From contig CAYRIK010000003.1 in the NCBI GenBank assembly GCA_964424345.1, forward strand, positions 1 to 64,000: DNA of 64,000 nucleotides, in the 5' to 3' direction. Made by a program: the position numbers and the translations under genes. Positions 8,905 to 16,193 of this stretch are shown here, piece by piece. The DNA is from RGIG6307 sp964424345. Its GTDB lineage: Bacteria; Bacillota; Clostridia; Lachnospirales; Lachnospiraceae. The stretch's first letter is position 1; every line of letters starts with the position of its first letter. The notes under the pieces are model-generated. The model was not told the DNA's origin. It saw only the letters and a program-made list of their open reading frames with translations, and made no database searches.

Positions 8905-9821
8905 TGGATGAAATTCAGAAGAGGATTTTAAAAGAAGTAGCGGATCTTCATGTTGTACCAGAAGGTGCTTATAATATTCGTGCAAATGGAGAAATGGCAG
9001 CAAGAAATACAACTGCAAATATTGATATTGTATCTAAAGAAGATGGAAGCGGCATTGATATCCGCATTAAAGAAGGTACCAAAAATGAAAGTGTACACAT
9101 TCCAGTTGTATTGAGCAAAAGCGGATTAAAAGAAGTTGTTTATAATGATTTTTATATTGGAGATAACAGCGATGTTGTAATCGTAGCTGGCTGTGGTATT
9201 CATAACTGCGGCAATCAAGACTCTGAGCATGATGGTATTCATCGTTTTTATGTTGGAAAAAATGCTAAGATCAAATACGTAGAAAAGCATTATGGCGAAG
9301 GAGAAGGCGAAGGAAAGCGTATTTTGAATCCAGGTACAGAAGTTTACATGGAAGAAGGCAGTTTCATGGAAATGGAAATGGTACAGATCAAAGGCGTGGA
9401 TTCTACTGTTCGTGATACAAAAGCAGAATTGAAAGAGGGCGCAAAGCTTGTTGTAAGAGAACGTCTTATGACACATGGCAATCAGACTGCGGTAAGTAAT
9501 TATGAAGTAGAATTAAATGGAAAAGATGCCAGTGCAGATGTAGTATCTCGTTCTGTTGCAAAAGATACATCTTATCAGAAGTTTGATTCTCGTATCGTGG
9601 GAAATGCACCTTGCAGTGGACATACAGAATGTGATGCTATCATTATGGATAAGGCAAGAATTTTGGCAGTTCCTCAGTTAGAAGCAAATGATCTTGATGC
9701 TGGATTGATTCATGAGGCAGCAATTGGAAAGATTGCCGGAGAGCAGATTATTAAATTAATGACATTGGGATTAACAGAAGAAGAAGCAGAAGAACAGATT
9801 GTAAATGGATTTTTGAAATAA
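8904..9821 (+). CDS. SufB/SufD-like Fe-S scaffold of a minimal SUF system
   Basis: 305 residues, much shorter than classical SufB (about 480). It keeps the beta-helix core and the C-terminal signature LIHEAAIGKIAGEQ (268-281, with His270-Glu271). Cys97, Cys102, Cys237 and Cys243 are candidate cluster ligands. With SufC it should form a heteromeric scaffold that builds [4Fe-4S] clusters using sulfide from the anaerobic cell. It is translationally coupled to sufC by a TAATG overlap and followed by a strong bidirectional terminator. Whether to call it SufB or SmsB is a matter of naming. Confidence 0.88.
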   Translation: MDEIQKRILKEVADLHVVPEGAYNIRANGEMAARNTTANIDIVSKEDGSGIDIRIKEGTKNESVHIPVVLSKSGLKEVVYNDFYIGDNSDVVIVAGCGIHNCGNQDSEHDGIHRFYVGKNAKIKYVEKHYGEGEGEGKRILNPGTEVYMEEGSFMEMEMVQIKGVDSTVRDTKAELKEGAKLVVRERLMTHGNQTAVSNYEVELNGKDASADVVSRSVAKDTSYQKFDSRIVGNAPCSGHTECDAIIMDKARILAVPQLEANDLDAGLIHEAAIGKIAGEQIIKLMTLGLTEEEAEEQIVNGFLK

Positions 9822-9822
9822 G

Positions 9823-9866
9823 AAAAATGGTTATGGAGAAAAGAAGACTCCATAACCATTTTTGTT
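9823..9866. terminator. Bidirectional intrinsic terminator
   Basis: A perfect 16-bp stem, AAAAATGGTTATGGAG (9823-9838) with its complement at 9848-9863, loop of 9 bases. It separates the convergent sufB-like (+) and MATE (-) genes. Confidence 0.9.
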
Positions 9867-9867
9867 T

Positions 9868-11208
9868 TTAGTTTGTCTGTTTTTTACTCATCCATGGTCC
9901 TTTGATATAAAATACCAGAGAGATTGTAGTAGCGATACACCATCCGATAGGCCAAGCGCACCAGATTCCTGTTACACCAAGTGCAGTGTTGGAAAATGTA
10001 TATGCTAATATAACTCGTAAAATAAGGTCTGTGAAAGTTCCTACCATGAATTTGCCCATCATACCTGCACCTCGTAAGATGCCGTCTGCTACCATTTTGG
10101 TAGAAAGCACAAAGTAGAATGGAGATACAAATTGTAAAAACTGAATACCTGCATGTACAGCAAGTTCGGTAGGATTGTCCAAGAACAGATGTACTAATAA
10201 ATTTCCACCAAAGAAATATAAGATAAAGAGTGGAATACAAAGCATCCATACTAATTTTAATCCAGCATTAAATCCTTGCTTTACACGTTCTGTCTTTCCA
10301 GCACCAAGATTTTGAGCAGAATAATTGGAAATACCGTTGCCGATTGTTGTAAAAGAAGTAGTAACTAAGTTATTTAATTTTACGGCAGCAGAGTAACCAG
10401 CCATAACTGGTGCTCCAAATCCATTGATCATGCCTTGAATAATAATATTTCCAACAGAAATAAAACTTTGCTGTAAGGTACTTGGAATAGCGATACCAAT
10501 GATCTGAACAAAAAGGTTTTTGTCAAAAATCGCTGCTTTTTGTGTTGTTTCGATTTTATGTAATCTTTTGAAAACAACGATCATAGCAAGTACACAGCTA
10601 ATGCCTTGACAAAGGAAAGTTGCCCATGCAACGCCTGCAACGCCCATGTTGAAAGTTGTTACAAACAAAATGTCAACAGCAATATTGGAAATAGAAGATG
10701 CTGCTAAAAAGCATAAAGGTGTTTTGGAATCGCCTAATGCAGAAAAGATACCATTTGCAATATTGTAGAAAAATACAAATGGAAGTCCCCATGTATAAAT
10801 ATCTAAATAAATTTTAGAATCTACAAAAACTTCATCAGGTGTTCGAATCAATTCTAATAACAAATCACAACCTAAAATTCCAATAAGCATCAATACAATA
10901 CATACAACAGCACTAAGGATGCAGGAAGTATAAACAGCAGTTTTCATTCTGGAATAGTCTTTTGCACCAAAAAGCTTGGATACAATTACAGAACAGCCCA
11001 TGTTGCATCCAAACGCAAAGGCAAGGAAAATCAAGGTGATTTCGTAACTGTTTCCAACAGCAGCAAGTGCATTTTCTCCAATAAACTTTCCAGCAATCAA
11101 ACTGTCTGCAATGTTATAAAGCTGCTGAAAAATAATGCTTCCGAATAAAGGAATGCAAAATTTCCAAAGAACTGTTTGTGGATTGCCAACTGTTAAATCT
11201 TTATTCAT
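9868..11208 (-). CDS. MATE-family multidrug/cation antiporter
   Basis: 446 residues with about twelve membrane helices in two homologous halves. The start NPQTVLWKFCIPLFGSIIFQQLYNIADSLIAGKFIGENALAAVGNS contains the MATE hallmark, and the second half opens with the matching FVQIIGIAIPSTLQQSFISVGNI. MATE proteins extrude cationic drugs or metabolites against Na+ or H+; the substrate is unknown. It starts 25 bases after the polysaccharide deacetylase stop on the same strand, with GGAGAAAAAA before the ATG, so the two are probably one operon. Confidence 0.95.
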   Translation of the reverse strand: MNKDLTVGNPQTVLWKFCIPLFGSIIFQQLYNIADSLIAGKFIGENALAAVGNSYEITLIFLAFAFGCNMGCSVIVSKLFGAKDYSRMKTAVYTSCILSAVVCIVLMLIGILGCDLLLELIRTPDEVFVDSKIYLDIYTWGLPFVFFYNIANGIFSALGDSKTPLCFLAASSISNIAVDILFVTTFNMGVAGVAWATFLCQGISCVLAMIVVFKRLHKIETTQKAAIFDKNLFVQIIGIAIPSTLQQSFISVGNIIIQGMINGFGAPVMAGYSAAVKLNNLVTTSFTTIGNGISNYSAQNLGAGKTERVKQGFNAGLKLVWMLCIPLFILYFFGGNLLVHLFLDNPTELAVHAGIQFLQFVSPFYFVLSTKMVADGILRGAGMMGKFMVGTFTDLILRVILAYTFSNTALGVTGIWCAWPIGWCIATTISLVFYIKGPWMSKKQTN

Positions 11209-11233
11209 TTTTTTCTCCTCATAAAACCGTCAT

Positions 11234-12055
11234 TTAGCGGATGATGACTGTCTGCATAGCTCCAATCTTAATATCTTCATCTTTGTGAGATACCCATACA
11301 TCTGTATCTGTAGGGTTGTAGAAGATAGTACCATCTGCGGAAATACGGATTGCTTTTGTAGCCTGAATATAATCGTAAATTTCGATGTTTGTAGCAAACC
11401 AGATATCATATTCATGGTCTGCAAGAAGTTTTAATTTTTCTTCAAATTCAGTCCACTGAACAGGTGCATTTTCATTGTCCAGTTCAAAAGCATGTCCCCA
11501 GATATAAAGGATGCCGCCTGCACGCCAAGGAGCCTTTTCTACATTGTAGATAAATCTGCGGATTGCTTCTGCAGATTCATTGTGATGTGTAGTTGGATTC
11601 CATTTTGTGAAATCAGTAGGAGGCATAAAACTATTGATTTCAGAATTTGTTGTTCTTGCGTAAACAAGACCAGCTGTTTGAAGTGCATGAATGGTGTTGT
11701 CGTCAAAGGTACCAAAAGGATATGCATGACCGCGAATAATCTGACCCCATACAGGTTCCATAATTTCTCTGTCTTTAATCAATTCGTCAAACTGTTGCTT
11801 TAAGCCCATTTGATTTAAATGTGGATGAGAAAAAGCGTGGGAAGCAATTTCGTGACCTGCGTAAACTTCTTTTAAATTACTTAAGTTTATAGGGCGTTCT
11901 GGATTGTCTAACCCTCTGGAAGGAATGTTGAATGTACATTTCATTCCATACTTGTTAAAAAGCTGTGCGAGACGAATGTCTTGAGCGCAACCGTCATCAT
12001 AGCTGAATGTACAGGCGTATTTTTTACCGCCTGGAAATCTGTTGAAAAATACCAT
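11234..12055 (-). CDS. Polysaccharide deacetylase-family protein (NodB homology)
   Basis: 273 residues. Motif 1 TFSYDDG (16-22) supplies the catalytic base and metal Asp (20, 21). Motif 2 SHAFSHPHL (72-80) supplies the metal His73 and His77. YPFGTFD is a motif-3-like segment, so a metal-dependent CE4-type deacetylase or related hydrolase is likely. No signal peptide or membrane anchor is visible, so it may act in the cytoplasm on small sugars or amides instead of on cell-wall polymer. GAGGAGG precedes the ATG. First gene of the deacetylase-MATE unit. Confidence 0.85.
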   Translation of the reverse strand: MVFFNRFPGGKKYACTFSYDDGCAQDIRLAQLFNKYGMKCTFNIPSRGLDNPERPINLSNLKEVYAGHEIASHAFSHPHLNQMGLKQQFDELIKDREIMEPVWGQIIRGHAYPFGTFDDNTIHALQTAGLVYARTTNSEINSFMPPTDFTKWNPTTHHNESAEAIRRFIYNVEKAPWRAGGILYIWGHAFELDNENAPVQWTEFEEKLKLLADHEYDIWFATNIEIYDYIQATKAIRISADGTIFYNPTDTDVWVSHKDEDIKIGAMQTVIIR

Positions 12056-12093
12056 AATAAAAACCTCCTCATTTGGAATATTTCATTACACGC

Positions 12094-12121
12094 ATTATAA
12101 CACAATCAGCTAGATTTGCAA
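12094..12121 (-). promoter_or_regulatory. Probable sigma-A promoter of the deacetylase-MATE unit
   Basis: Read on the minus strand: TTGCAA (12121-12116), a 16-base spacer and a perfect TATAAT (12099-12094). It lies about 40 bases before the deacetylase ATG. Confidence 0.6.
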
Positions 12122-12155
12122 TAATTGTTAAAAAATAGAAAAAATAAAAAAGTGC

Positions 12156-12184
12156 TTGACAAATAAAAAGTTTTGTAATAAAAT
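12156..12184 (+). promoter_or_regulatory. Strong sigma-A promoter of the tRNA-Gly gene
   Basis: Consensus TTGACA (12156-12161), exactly 17 bases, then TAAAAT (12179-12184), 29 bases before the tRNA 5' end. The 405-base space between the deacetylase and LCP genes holds this promoter, the minus-strand deacetylase promoter, the tRNA and its terminator; 12329-12460 shows nothing more. Confidence 0.8.
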
Positions 12185-12212
12185 GAATCCTGTTGAAAGA
12201 CATAAGTCTTAT

Positions 12213-12284
<72 letters not shown>

Positions 12285-12296
12285 TCTTTTATTTTT

Positions 12297-12328
12297 AAGC
12301 AGAAATCTTTTGGGTTTCTGCTTTTTTT
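12297..12328 (+). terminator. Intrinsic terminator of tRNA-Gly
   Basis: AAGCAGAAA (12297-12305) pairs with TTTCTGCTT (12315-12323), followed by a T run to 12328. Confidence 0.85.
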
Positions 12329-12460
12329 ATTGCATTAGTTTTAGGAAAAGGATAGTCTGTAAAGATTTTCTTAAATTTTTTAAAAAATATTGCAGAAATA
12401 TTGGAAGTGTGTCATAATCACAAACGTTTTAAAAAAACGACAGCGAGCGAGGTACAGAGT

Positions 12461-13432
12461 ATGGCTAAAAAAACAAGCACATATAGAAGACGTAAAAAAA
12501 CACATAAATTTAGAAATTTTTGCATTGGATGTTTTGCAATCATAGCGGCAGTATTCTTTTTGGGATGTATTTTTGTAAGTTCCTGCTATAGTCAAATGCA
12601 GTATAGAGAAATTGTATCTGTTTCTGATGAACCACTCAAAGAAGATGGCGTAATGAACATTTTGTTGATTGGTAATGATTCCAGAGATAATGATGAATCA
12701 GGCAGAAGTGATGCTATGATTTTGTTGTCCATCAGCAGCAAGACAAATACAATTCATTTGACTTCTTTATTGCGAGATGTTTATGTAGACATTCCAGGGT
12801 ATGGCGGCAATCGTTTGAATGCAGCATATTCTTATGGCGGAGCAGAGCTTTTGATGGAAACGATTGAAGCAAACTTCGATATTAAAGTAAATCGTTATAT
12901 GCAGGTAAATTTTGAAGCATTTGCCAATCTTGTAGATGCAGTAGGCGGTGTTGATTTAGAGCTTACAAATGCAGAAGTATTATTGGTAAATGGTTATTTG
13001 TGGGAATACAACATTTTACTTGGAAGACCGGAAGGAACAGACTACTTTGCAGAAGATGTAGAAGGAAATGTACATTTAAACGGTGCACAGGCGTTGGCAT
13101 ATTGCAGAAATCGTTATATTGGTAATGACTTTGGACGTACAGAACGTCAAAGAAAAGTATTGAGTGCGATGGTTGCGAAAGCACCTGTTGCATTGCTGAA
13201 TATGAAAGATGTAGTAAATGGTGTGTTTGAAAATATTGCTACAAACTTGACACAAACAGAATGTTTACAGCTTGCAAGTAAAGCAGGAACATTTTTAACA
13301 CATGAATTGATTCAAGGAAGCATTCCATTGGATGGAACATATTCCAATGCAACAATCAATGGTATGGCAGTATTACAAGTAGATTTTGATGCCAATAATG
13401 CATATATCCGAAGTGAGATTTATGGCAAATAA
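12461..13432 (+). CDS. LytR-CpsA-Psr (LCP) cell-wall polymer ligase
   Basis: 323 residues from the ATG at 12461. The in-frame TTG at 12401 lacks a ribosome site, while AGCGAGG precedes this ATG. A basic cytoplasmic tail (1-18), one membrane helix (about 19-41) and an extracellular LCP domain follow. Key blocks are LLIGNDSRD (68-76), GRSDAM (81-86), SLLRD with catalytic-type Arg105, GGVDLELTN (162-170) and FGRTERQRK. LCP enzymes transfer undecaprenyl-linked polymers such as teichoic acids or capsule to peptidoglycan. Transcribed alone; it ends at a bidirectional terminator facing nagA. Confidence 0.92.
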   Translation: MAKKTSTYRRRKKTHKFRNFCIGCFAIIAAVFFLGCIFVSSCYSQMQYREIVSVSDEPLKEDGVMNILLIGNDSRDNDESGRSDAMILLSISSKTNTIHLTSLLRDVYVDIPGYGGNRLNAAYSYGGAELLMETIEANFDIKVNRYMQVNFEAFANLVDAVGGVDLELTNAEVLLVNGYLWEYNILLGRPEGTDYFAEDVEGNVHLNGAQALAYCRNRYIGNDFGRTERQRKVLSAMVAKAPVALLNMKDVVNGVFENIATNLTQTECLQLASKAGTFLTHELIQGSIPLDGTYSNATINGMAVLQVDFDANNAYIRSEIYGK

Positions 13433-13440
13433 AAATAATA

Positions 13441-13482
13441 AAAGCTCTAAAACCTTATGAAAAGAGGTCTTAGAGCTTTTGT
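13441..13482. terminator. Bidirectional intrinsic terminator
   Basis: AAAGCTCTAA (13441-13450) pairs with TTAGAGCTTT (13470-13479). AACCT/AGGTC can extend the stem inward. It lies between convergent LCP and nagA genes. Confidence 0.8.
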
Positions 13483-13512
13483 TATTGCATACTGAAAAAT
13501 TACTGGGAAATA

Positions 13513-14652
13513 TTATAATTGCGCTTCTCCCATGCAATAGGTTTGGGCAACACGATAATCGTCCTCTAATACAACAAGGTCTGCATCTTTTCCAGCGACA
13601 ATACTTCCCTTTTTGTCATCTATGCCAAGTAAGCGTGCAGGGTTGATTGTGCAGGAATTAAGCGCATAATGGAATGGAACTAATGCATCTTCTACTAAGT
13701 TGCGAAGTCCTTGGTTTAAACATAAAGTAGAACCGGCAAGGGTAGTAGTTCCGGATAAATAAGCACTTCCATCTTTTGCAACTTCAATTTCATTTCCACC
13801 AAAAATTAGCTTGCTTCCAACGGCAGTTCCTTTTGCCAGCAGTGCATCGGATACCATAATAGCATGGTCTGGACCTTTTTCCATAAAGAATATATTTAAG
13901 GCAGCAGGAGTAGAATGATTTTTGTCACAAATAATTTCTCCGTACATTGTGTTGATGCGATAAGCAGCGCCTACTAATCCATTAGCACGATGTGTAAAGG
14001 CTGACATTCCGTTGTAAACATGTGTCATACTTTTTGCACCGTTTGCGTGTGCCATGATGGCTTCTTCATAAGTGGCAGCAGAGTGACCAATGCTGGCAAC
14101 TACTCCGTTTTCGGATAAATATCTGGTCAATGCAAAGTCTGTATCCATTTCGGTAGCAAGCGTAACAATTTTAATGTTTCCGTTTGCAGCTTTTTGGTAT
14201 GTTTCAAATTGAGAGATGCTTGGTGGGACAATATATTGTGGAGGCTGGGCACCTTTATAAGCAGGGCTTAAAAAAGGACCTTCAAAGTGAATACCTAATA
14301 TTTGGGCACCCTCATATCCTTCTTCCATAACATCAGAAACGTTACGAACTGCTTTTAATAACACTTCCTCGGATTGTGTGACTGTTGTTGGTAAAAAAGC
14401 GGTGACACCTTCAGAAACGATATGTTTTGTCCAATTGCGAAGCCCTTCCTTTGTTGCATCGTTTGTGTCATAGGTGTAAGCACCATGACAATGAATGTCG
14501 ATAAAACCTGGAACGATTCTTTTTTCGTTGTAGTCTGCATCTACAGGGACAGAGCCATAAGGCAGGATACGATTTATTTTTTGATCTTTTATTTCAACGA
14601 TTGCAGGATAAAATTGGTCTGCAAGCCATACTTTTTTACTTTGAATGAACAT
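13513..14652 (-). CDS. nagA: N-acetylglucosamine-6-phosphate deacetylase
   Basis: 379 residues from the ATG at 14652, chosen because GGAGG lies five bases before it; the open frame extends 35 codons further without a ribosome site. An amidohydrolase that makes glucosamine 6-phosphate and acetate during amino-sugar use and cell-wall recycling. The metal motif HCHG is at 54-57, Glu124 in HFEGPFLS, His190 in SIGHSAAT, His211 in THVYNGM and catalytic Asp269 in VSDALLAKGT. No nagB is adjacent; the gene is monocistronic here. Confidence 0.95.
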   Translation of the reverse strand: MFIQSKKVWLADQFYPAIVEIKDQKINRILPYGSVPVDADYNEKRIVPGFIDIHCHGAYTYDTNDATKEGLRNWTKHIVSEGVTAFLPTTVTQSEEVLLKAVRNVSDVMEEGYEGAQILGIHFEGPFLSPAYKGAQPPQYIVPPSISQFETYQKAANGNIKIVTLATEMDTDFALTRYLSENGVVASIGHSAATYEEAIMAHANGAKSMTHVYNGMSAFTHRANGLVGAAYRINTMYGEIICDKNHSTPAALNIFFMEKGPDHAIMVSDALLAKGTAVGSKLIFGGNEIEVAKDGSAYLSGTTTLAGSTLCLNQGLRNLVEDALVPFHYALNSCTINPARLLGIDDKKGSIVAGKDADLVVLEDDYRVAQTYCMGEAQL

Positions 14653-14742
14653 AACTTCCTCCATGATGATGTTTATATATATTTTATTGTAACGCCTTTT
14701 AGGAAAAAAGAAAAGGAAAATACGAATATGAGAAAAAAGAAT

Positions 14743-14771
14743 TTGCCCATAACACATAAATGTGGCATAAT
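14743..14771 (+). promoter_or_regulatory. Probable sigma-A promoter of the SGNH gene
   Basis: TTGCCC (14743-14748), a 17-base spacer and CATAAT (14766-14771), 36 bases before the SGNH start. Confidence 0.45.
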
Positions 14772-14807
14772 AGACAAAAACGATAAAATAAGATAGGAGT
14801 CGGAAAT

Positions 14808-15821
14808 ATGCGTTTTATAGATTTTAGAGAAAAACCATTTGAATTATATGGTATTAATGATAAGTTTGAAAGATTACCTTTAGAAGTAGCACAGGCAACA
14901 AGTGAAGGTGTTACAAATTTATATAATCAGGCATCAGGCGGACGAGTACGTTTTTCTACTAATTCACGCAAGATGCAGATTAAGATGGTGATATCAGATG
15001 CAGAAGGTGTAGGATTTGATTTATTCCGTTGCGAAAATGATACAGAAATTTTTGCGGCAGCTATGGGCATTGCACTGGATCTGACAAAGGAAGAACAGGA
15101 AGTATTAAGTGAAGAAAGACAGATTTCTGAAGATGATGATATGCATGCATATACATTATATTTTCCATACTGCGGAAAACTCAAACATGTAGAAATTGGT
15201 ATTGATGATGATGCACGCTTAGAAGCAGGTGTTCCTTATCGCAATGAAAAGCCAGTTGTATTTTATGGCTCTTCCATTACAATGGGTGTAGGTGCAGACA
15301 GAACAGGAAGTAACTATGTTTCTATGATTGCACAGCGATACAATATGAATTTTATCAATCTTGGCTTTGCTGGAAATGCAAGAGGAGAACAGGTTTTGGC
15401 TGAGTATATGGCAAGCCTTGATATGAGCGTATTTGTATGTGATTATGACCACAATGCATATGGTCCTACATTACTTAGAGATACACACTTACCATTATAT
15501 AAGACAATTCGTGCAAAACATCCTGATATTCCATATATCATCATTTCCAGACCAGACGGACGTTATAATTCTTTGGAATACAATAAAAAGAGACGTAATC
15601 TTATATTTGAAACATATCAGTATGCGAAAGCACATGGAGACAATAATGTAGTATTTATCGATGGTATGTCCTTGTTTGAAGGACCTTACTATCATAACTG
15701 TACACGAGACGGCATTCATCCAAATGAGTTAGGTTTTTATCGTATGGCATCTAAGATTGGCCCAGTAGTAGCAAGAGCAATGGATATTCAGGAAAGTGAT
15801 ACCTTGTTCGATATCATGTAG
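14808..15821 (+). CDS. SGNH/GDSL-family esterase with N-terminal beta domain
   Basis: 337 residues. The N-terminal about 145 residues form a beta-rich domain like that preceding SGNH domains in carbohydrate esterases. The catalytic domain follows: block I FYGSSITMG with Ser155, block II NLGFAGNARGE with Gly187 and Asn190, and block V DGIHPNELG with Asp301 and His304. Deacetylation of sugars or glycans is likely, but the substrate is unknown. No signal peptide is seen, so it is probably intracellular. AGGAGTCGG precedes the ATG. The zinc-finger gene starts 13 bases after its stop. Confidence 0.88.
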   Translation: MRFIDFREKPFELYGINDKFERLPLEVAQATSEGVTNLYNQASGGRVRFSTNSRKMQIKMVISDAEGVGFDLFRCENDTEIFAAAMGIALDLTKEEQEVLSEERQISEDDDMHAYTLYFPYCGKLKHVEIGIDDDARLEAGVPYRNEKPVVFYGSSITMGVGADRTGSNYVSMIAQRYNMNFINLGFAGNARGEQVLAEYMASLDMSVFVCDYDHNAYGPTLLRDTHLPLYKTIRAKHPDIPYIIISRPDGRYNSLEYNKKRRNLIFETYQYAKAHGDNNVVFIDGMSLFEGPYYHNCTRDGIHPNELGFYRMASKIGPVVARAMDIQESDTLFDIM

Positions 15822-15834
15822 TGTAGGTTTTCGT

Positions 15835-16179
15835 ATGGATTGTAAGGAAGTAGAAAAACAGATTCCAAAATTTGTGAAAAATCAATGCTCATTGCAGGAA
15901 GAACAACGTATTATAGAACATATTAAAACGTGTGCAGAATGTAAAGAAGAACTGACGATACATTTTTTGCTGGAAGAAGGATTAAACAGATTGGAATCTG
16001 GAGAATCCTTCGACCTGAATGCAGAATTGGAAAAGCGTTTAGTTGCAAGAGAACAGGAAAATAAACCACAAAAGCATGGTTTGTCATCAGAACAGATTGC
16101 AGTAATCAGTGATTTGGCAGGTGGTGCAATCTTAGTTGCAATCATTATTGGATTGCTGATTGGATATATTCGATTGTAA
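15835..16179 (+). CDS. Small zinc-finger (zf-HC2-like) membrane protein, anti-sigma-factor-like
   Basis: 114 residues from ATG 15835. His29-x3-Cys33-x2-Cys36 (HIKTCAEC) is the ZAS/zf-HC2 zinc motif of anti-sigma factors. One membrane helix lies at the C-terminus (about 91-112). A longer start (GTG 15796) would overlap the SGNH gene and add a Cys-rich tail not typical of the family. No ECF sigma factor is adjacent, so an anti-sigma role is only suggested by the fold. It lies between an esterase and polA, 14 bases before polA, and probably shares a transcript with it. Confidence 0.75.
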   Translation: MDCKEVEKQIPKFVKNQCSLQEEQRIIEHIKTCAECKEELTIHFLLEEGLNRLESGESFDLNAELEKRLVAREQENKPQKHGLSSEQIAVISDLAGGAILVAIIIGLLIGYIRL

Positions 16180-16193
16180 TTGTAGGAGAAAAA

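Noticed and set aside
8161..9821. Ordinary ABC transporter with missing permease
   Set aside because: The second protein has the SufB/SufD core signature HEAAIGKI and no membrane helices.
15796..15834. Longer GTG start for the zinc-finger protein
   Set aside because: It overlaps the SGNH coding end and adds a Cys-rich tail unlike the family; the ATG at 15835 gives a normal N-terminus.
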